In this document: positions 35,069-35,394 of the stretch, in pieces
Numbering within the stretch: the stretch's first letter is position 1
Layout of the letters: each line of letters begins with the position of its first letter
Source of the DNA: a bacterium
Lineage (GTDB): Bacteria; Bacteroidota; Bacteroidia; NS11-12g; UBA955
Length of the DNA stretch: 35,394 bases
Assembly (NCBI GenBank): GCA_029945665.1
Contig: JAQSCZ010000033.1
Span: 1-35,394, forward strand
Direction of reading: 5' to 3'
Made by a program: the position numbers and the translations under genes
The notes under the pieces: model-generated
The model's input: the letters and a program-made list of their open reading frames with translations, nothing else
Told to the model about the DNA's origin: nothing
Database searches by the model: none

Positions 35069-35233
35069 CCCGTAGAGCCCAAGTTTATATTTACACTTTT
35101 TTTGTGTAAACCTATTTTAGGACAAGATAGATCCCTCGCAGAGCCTCGGGAAAATCACGGGTCACACCCCGTGACGTAAAAACCCTGCCGAGATTACATA
35201 AAAAAAACCCTGAAAATAATTTCAGGGTTTTTT
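35069..35233 (+). ncRNA. Candidate structured small RNA of about 165 nt
   Basis: Hairpins in order: tttacac / gtgtaaa (35090-35096, 35104-35110, T7 loop); ccta / tagg (35111-35121); tcacggg / cccgtga (35155-35161, 35168-35174); an outer ctcgg / ccgag pair (35145-35149, 35188-35192) enclosing the last one; and a terminator at 35201-35233. A promoter-like pair (TTG 35028-35030, TATTATTTG 35054-35062) would start it near 35069, but the -7 box has one extra base. No known RNA family was recognised, and the strand is inferred from the terminator and T tract. Confidence 0.4.
35201..35233 (+). terminator. Intrinsic terminator with no protein gene upstream
   Basis: A perfect 14-bp stem (35202-35215 with 35220-35233), loop ataa, with A and T tracts at the ends. 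The nearest upstream plus-strand protein gene is over 12 kb away, so it probably ends a non-coding transcript. Confidence 0.85.
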
Positions 35234-35394
35234 AAATAATATTTCATTTTTTTTGTAAAATTAATTATCCTTTATTTGCGTTAATAACCAGTAGCTTAGC
35301 AGATTAATTAAACGCTTTTTTTAATGAGGGTGTCTAGTAAATTAATATGACTGTCAGAAAGCTTGCACAAGTATACGTAATATTGTAAATTGCA

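Larger units (their letters stand above)
34813..35394. other. Gene-free right end with structured segment
   Basis: No protein gene is seen in the final 582 bp. From about 35085 to 35233 it changes from AT-rich to a partly GC-rich, hairpin-dense stretch that ends in a perfect intrinsic terminator. The last 160 bp appear featureless. Confidence 0.6.

Noticed and set aside
1-35394. CRISPR array, tRNA or rRNA
   Set aside because: No regularly spaced short repeats with unique spacers and no tRNA or rRNA sequence signatures were seen on either strand.

Overview
The window is low-GC DNA (about one third G+C) from a member of the Bacteroidota. Three things point there: cargo proteins ending in type IX secretion system (T9SS) sorting domains of both the type A and the gliding-motility (type B) form, a TonB receptor with a carboxypeptidase-regulatory-like N-terminus, and promoters of the Bacteroidota form TTTG/TTG - about 18-21 nt - TAnnTTTG with A-rich leaders and almost no Shine-Dalgarno sites. 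Genus or family cannot be told from the sequence. No rRNA, tRNA, CRISPR array, transposase or phage structural gene was seen.

Left third (1-15.6 kb, mostly +): secreted and surface proteins. There is a 5'-broken T9SS cargo gene, a four-PKD T9SS protein, a 1740-residue M4 (thermolysin-like) metalloprotease with CUB, nine Ig-like units and a type B sorting domain, and a 1367-residue T9SS protein with an IgGFc-binding-like region and a SprB-like repeat. Between them lie small housekeeping genes: a CoA-binding protein, a redoxin/SDR pair and an FKBP-type lipoprotein.

Middle (15.6-22.7 kb): ribosomal protein bTHX with a clear promoter and terminator, then an 800-bp gene-free block of palindromic and direct repeats. 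After it come a membrane J-protein divergent from a VWA protein (with a 19-bp palindrome between them) and a LysM/RlpA-like protein followed directly by an O-antigen ligase/polymerase and a Wzx-type flippase. The ligase reading frame has no ATG, GTG or TTG in its proper N-terminal region.

Right half (22.7-34.8 kb, all -): a tightly packed run of eleven genes (27895 down to 22773) that looks like an envelope/general-stress operon. It holds CsbD, a coiled-coil lipoprotein, two outer-membrane barrels, a small lipoprotein, a DUF5670-type miniprotein, a small secreted/TM protein, YtxH, a holin-like YqjE-type protein, an unknown protein and an AI-2E family permease. Next comes a three-gene uptake-type unit (TonB receptor, beta-helix lipoprotein, metallophosphoesterase-like protein) with a good promoter, then an MscS channel. 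The last 580 bp contain no protein gene but do contain a structured, terminator-ended segment that may be a small RNA.

Most unusual observations: an indel-free 236-residue three-domain super-repeat in the metalloprotease stalk, the ligase gene lacking a normal start codon, the palindromic repeat block whose two strands both read as NFNWS...DQLKF, and the candidate RNA at the right end.
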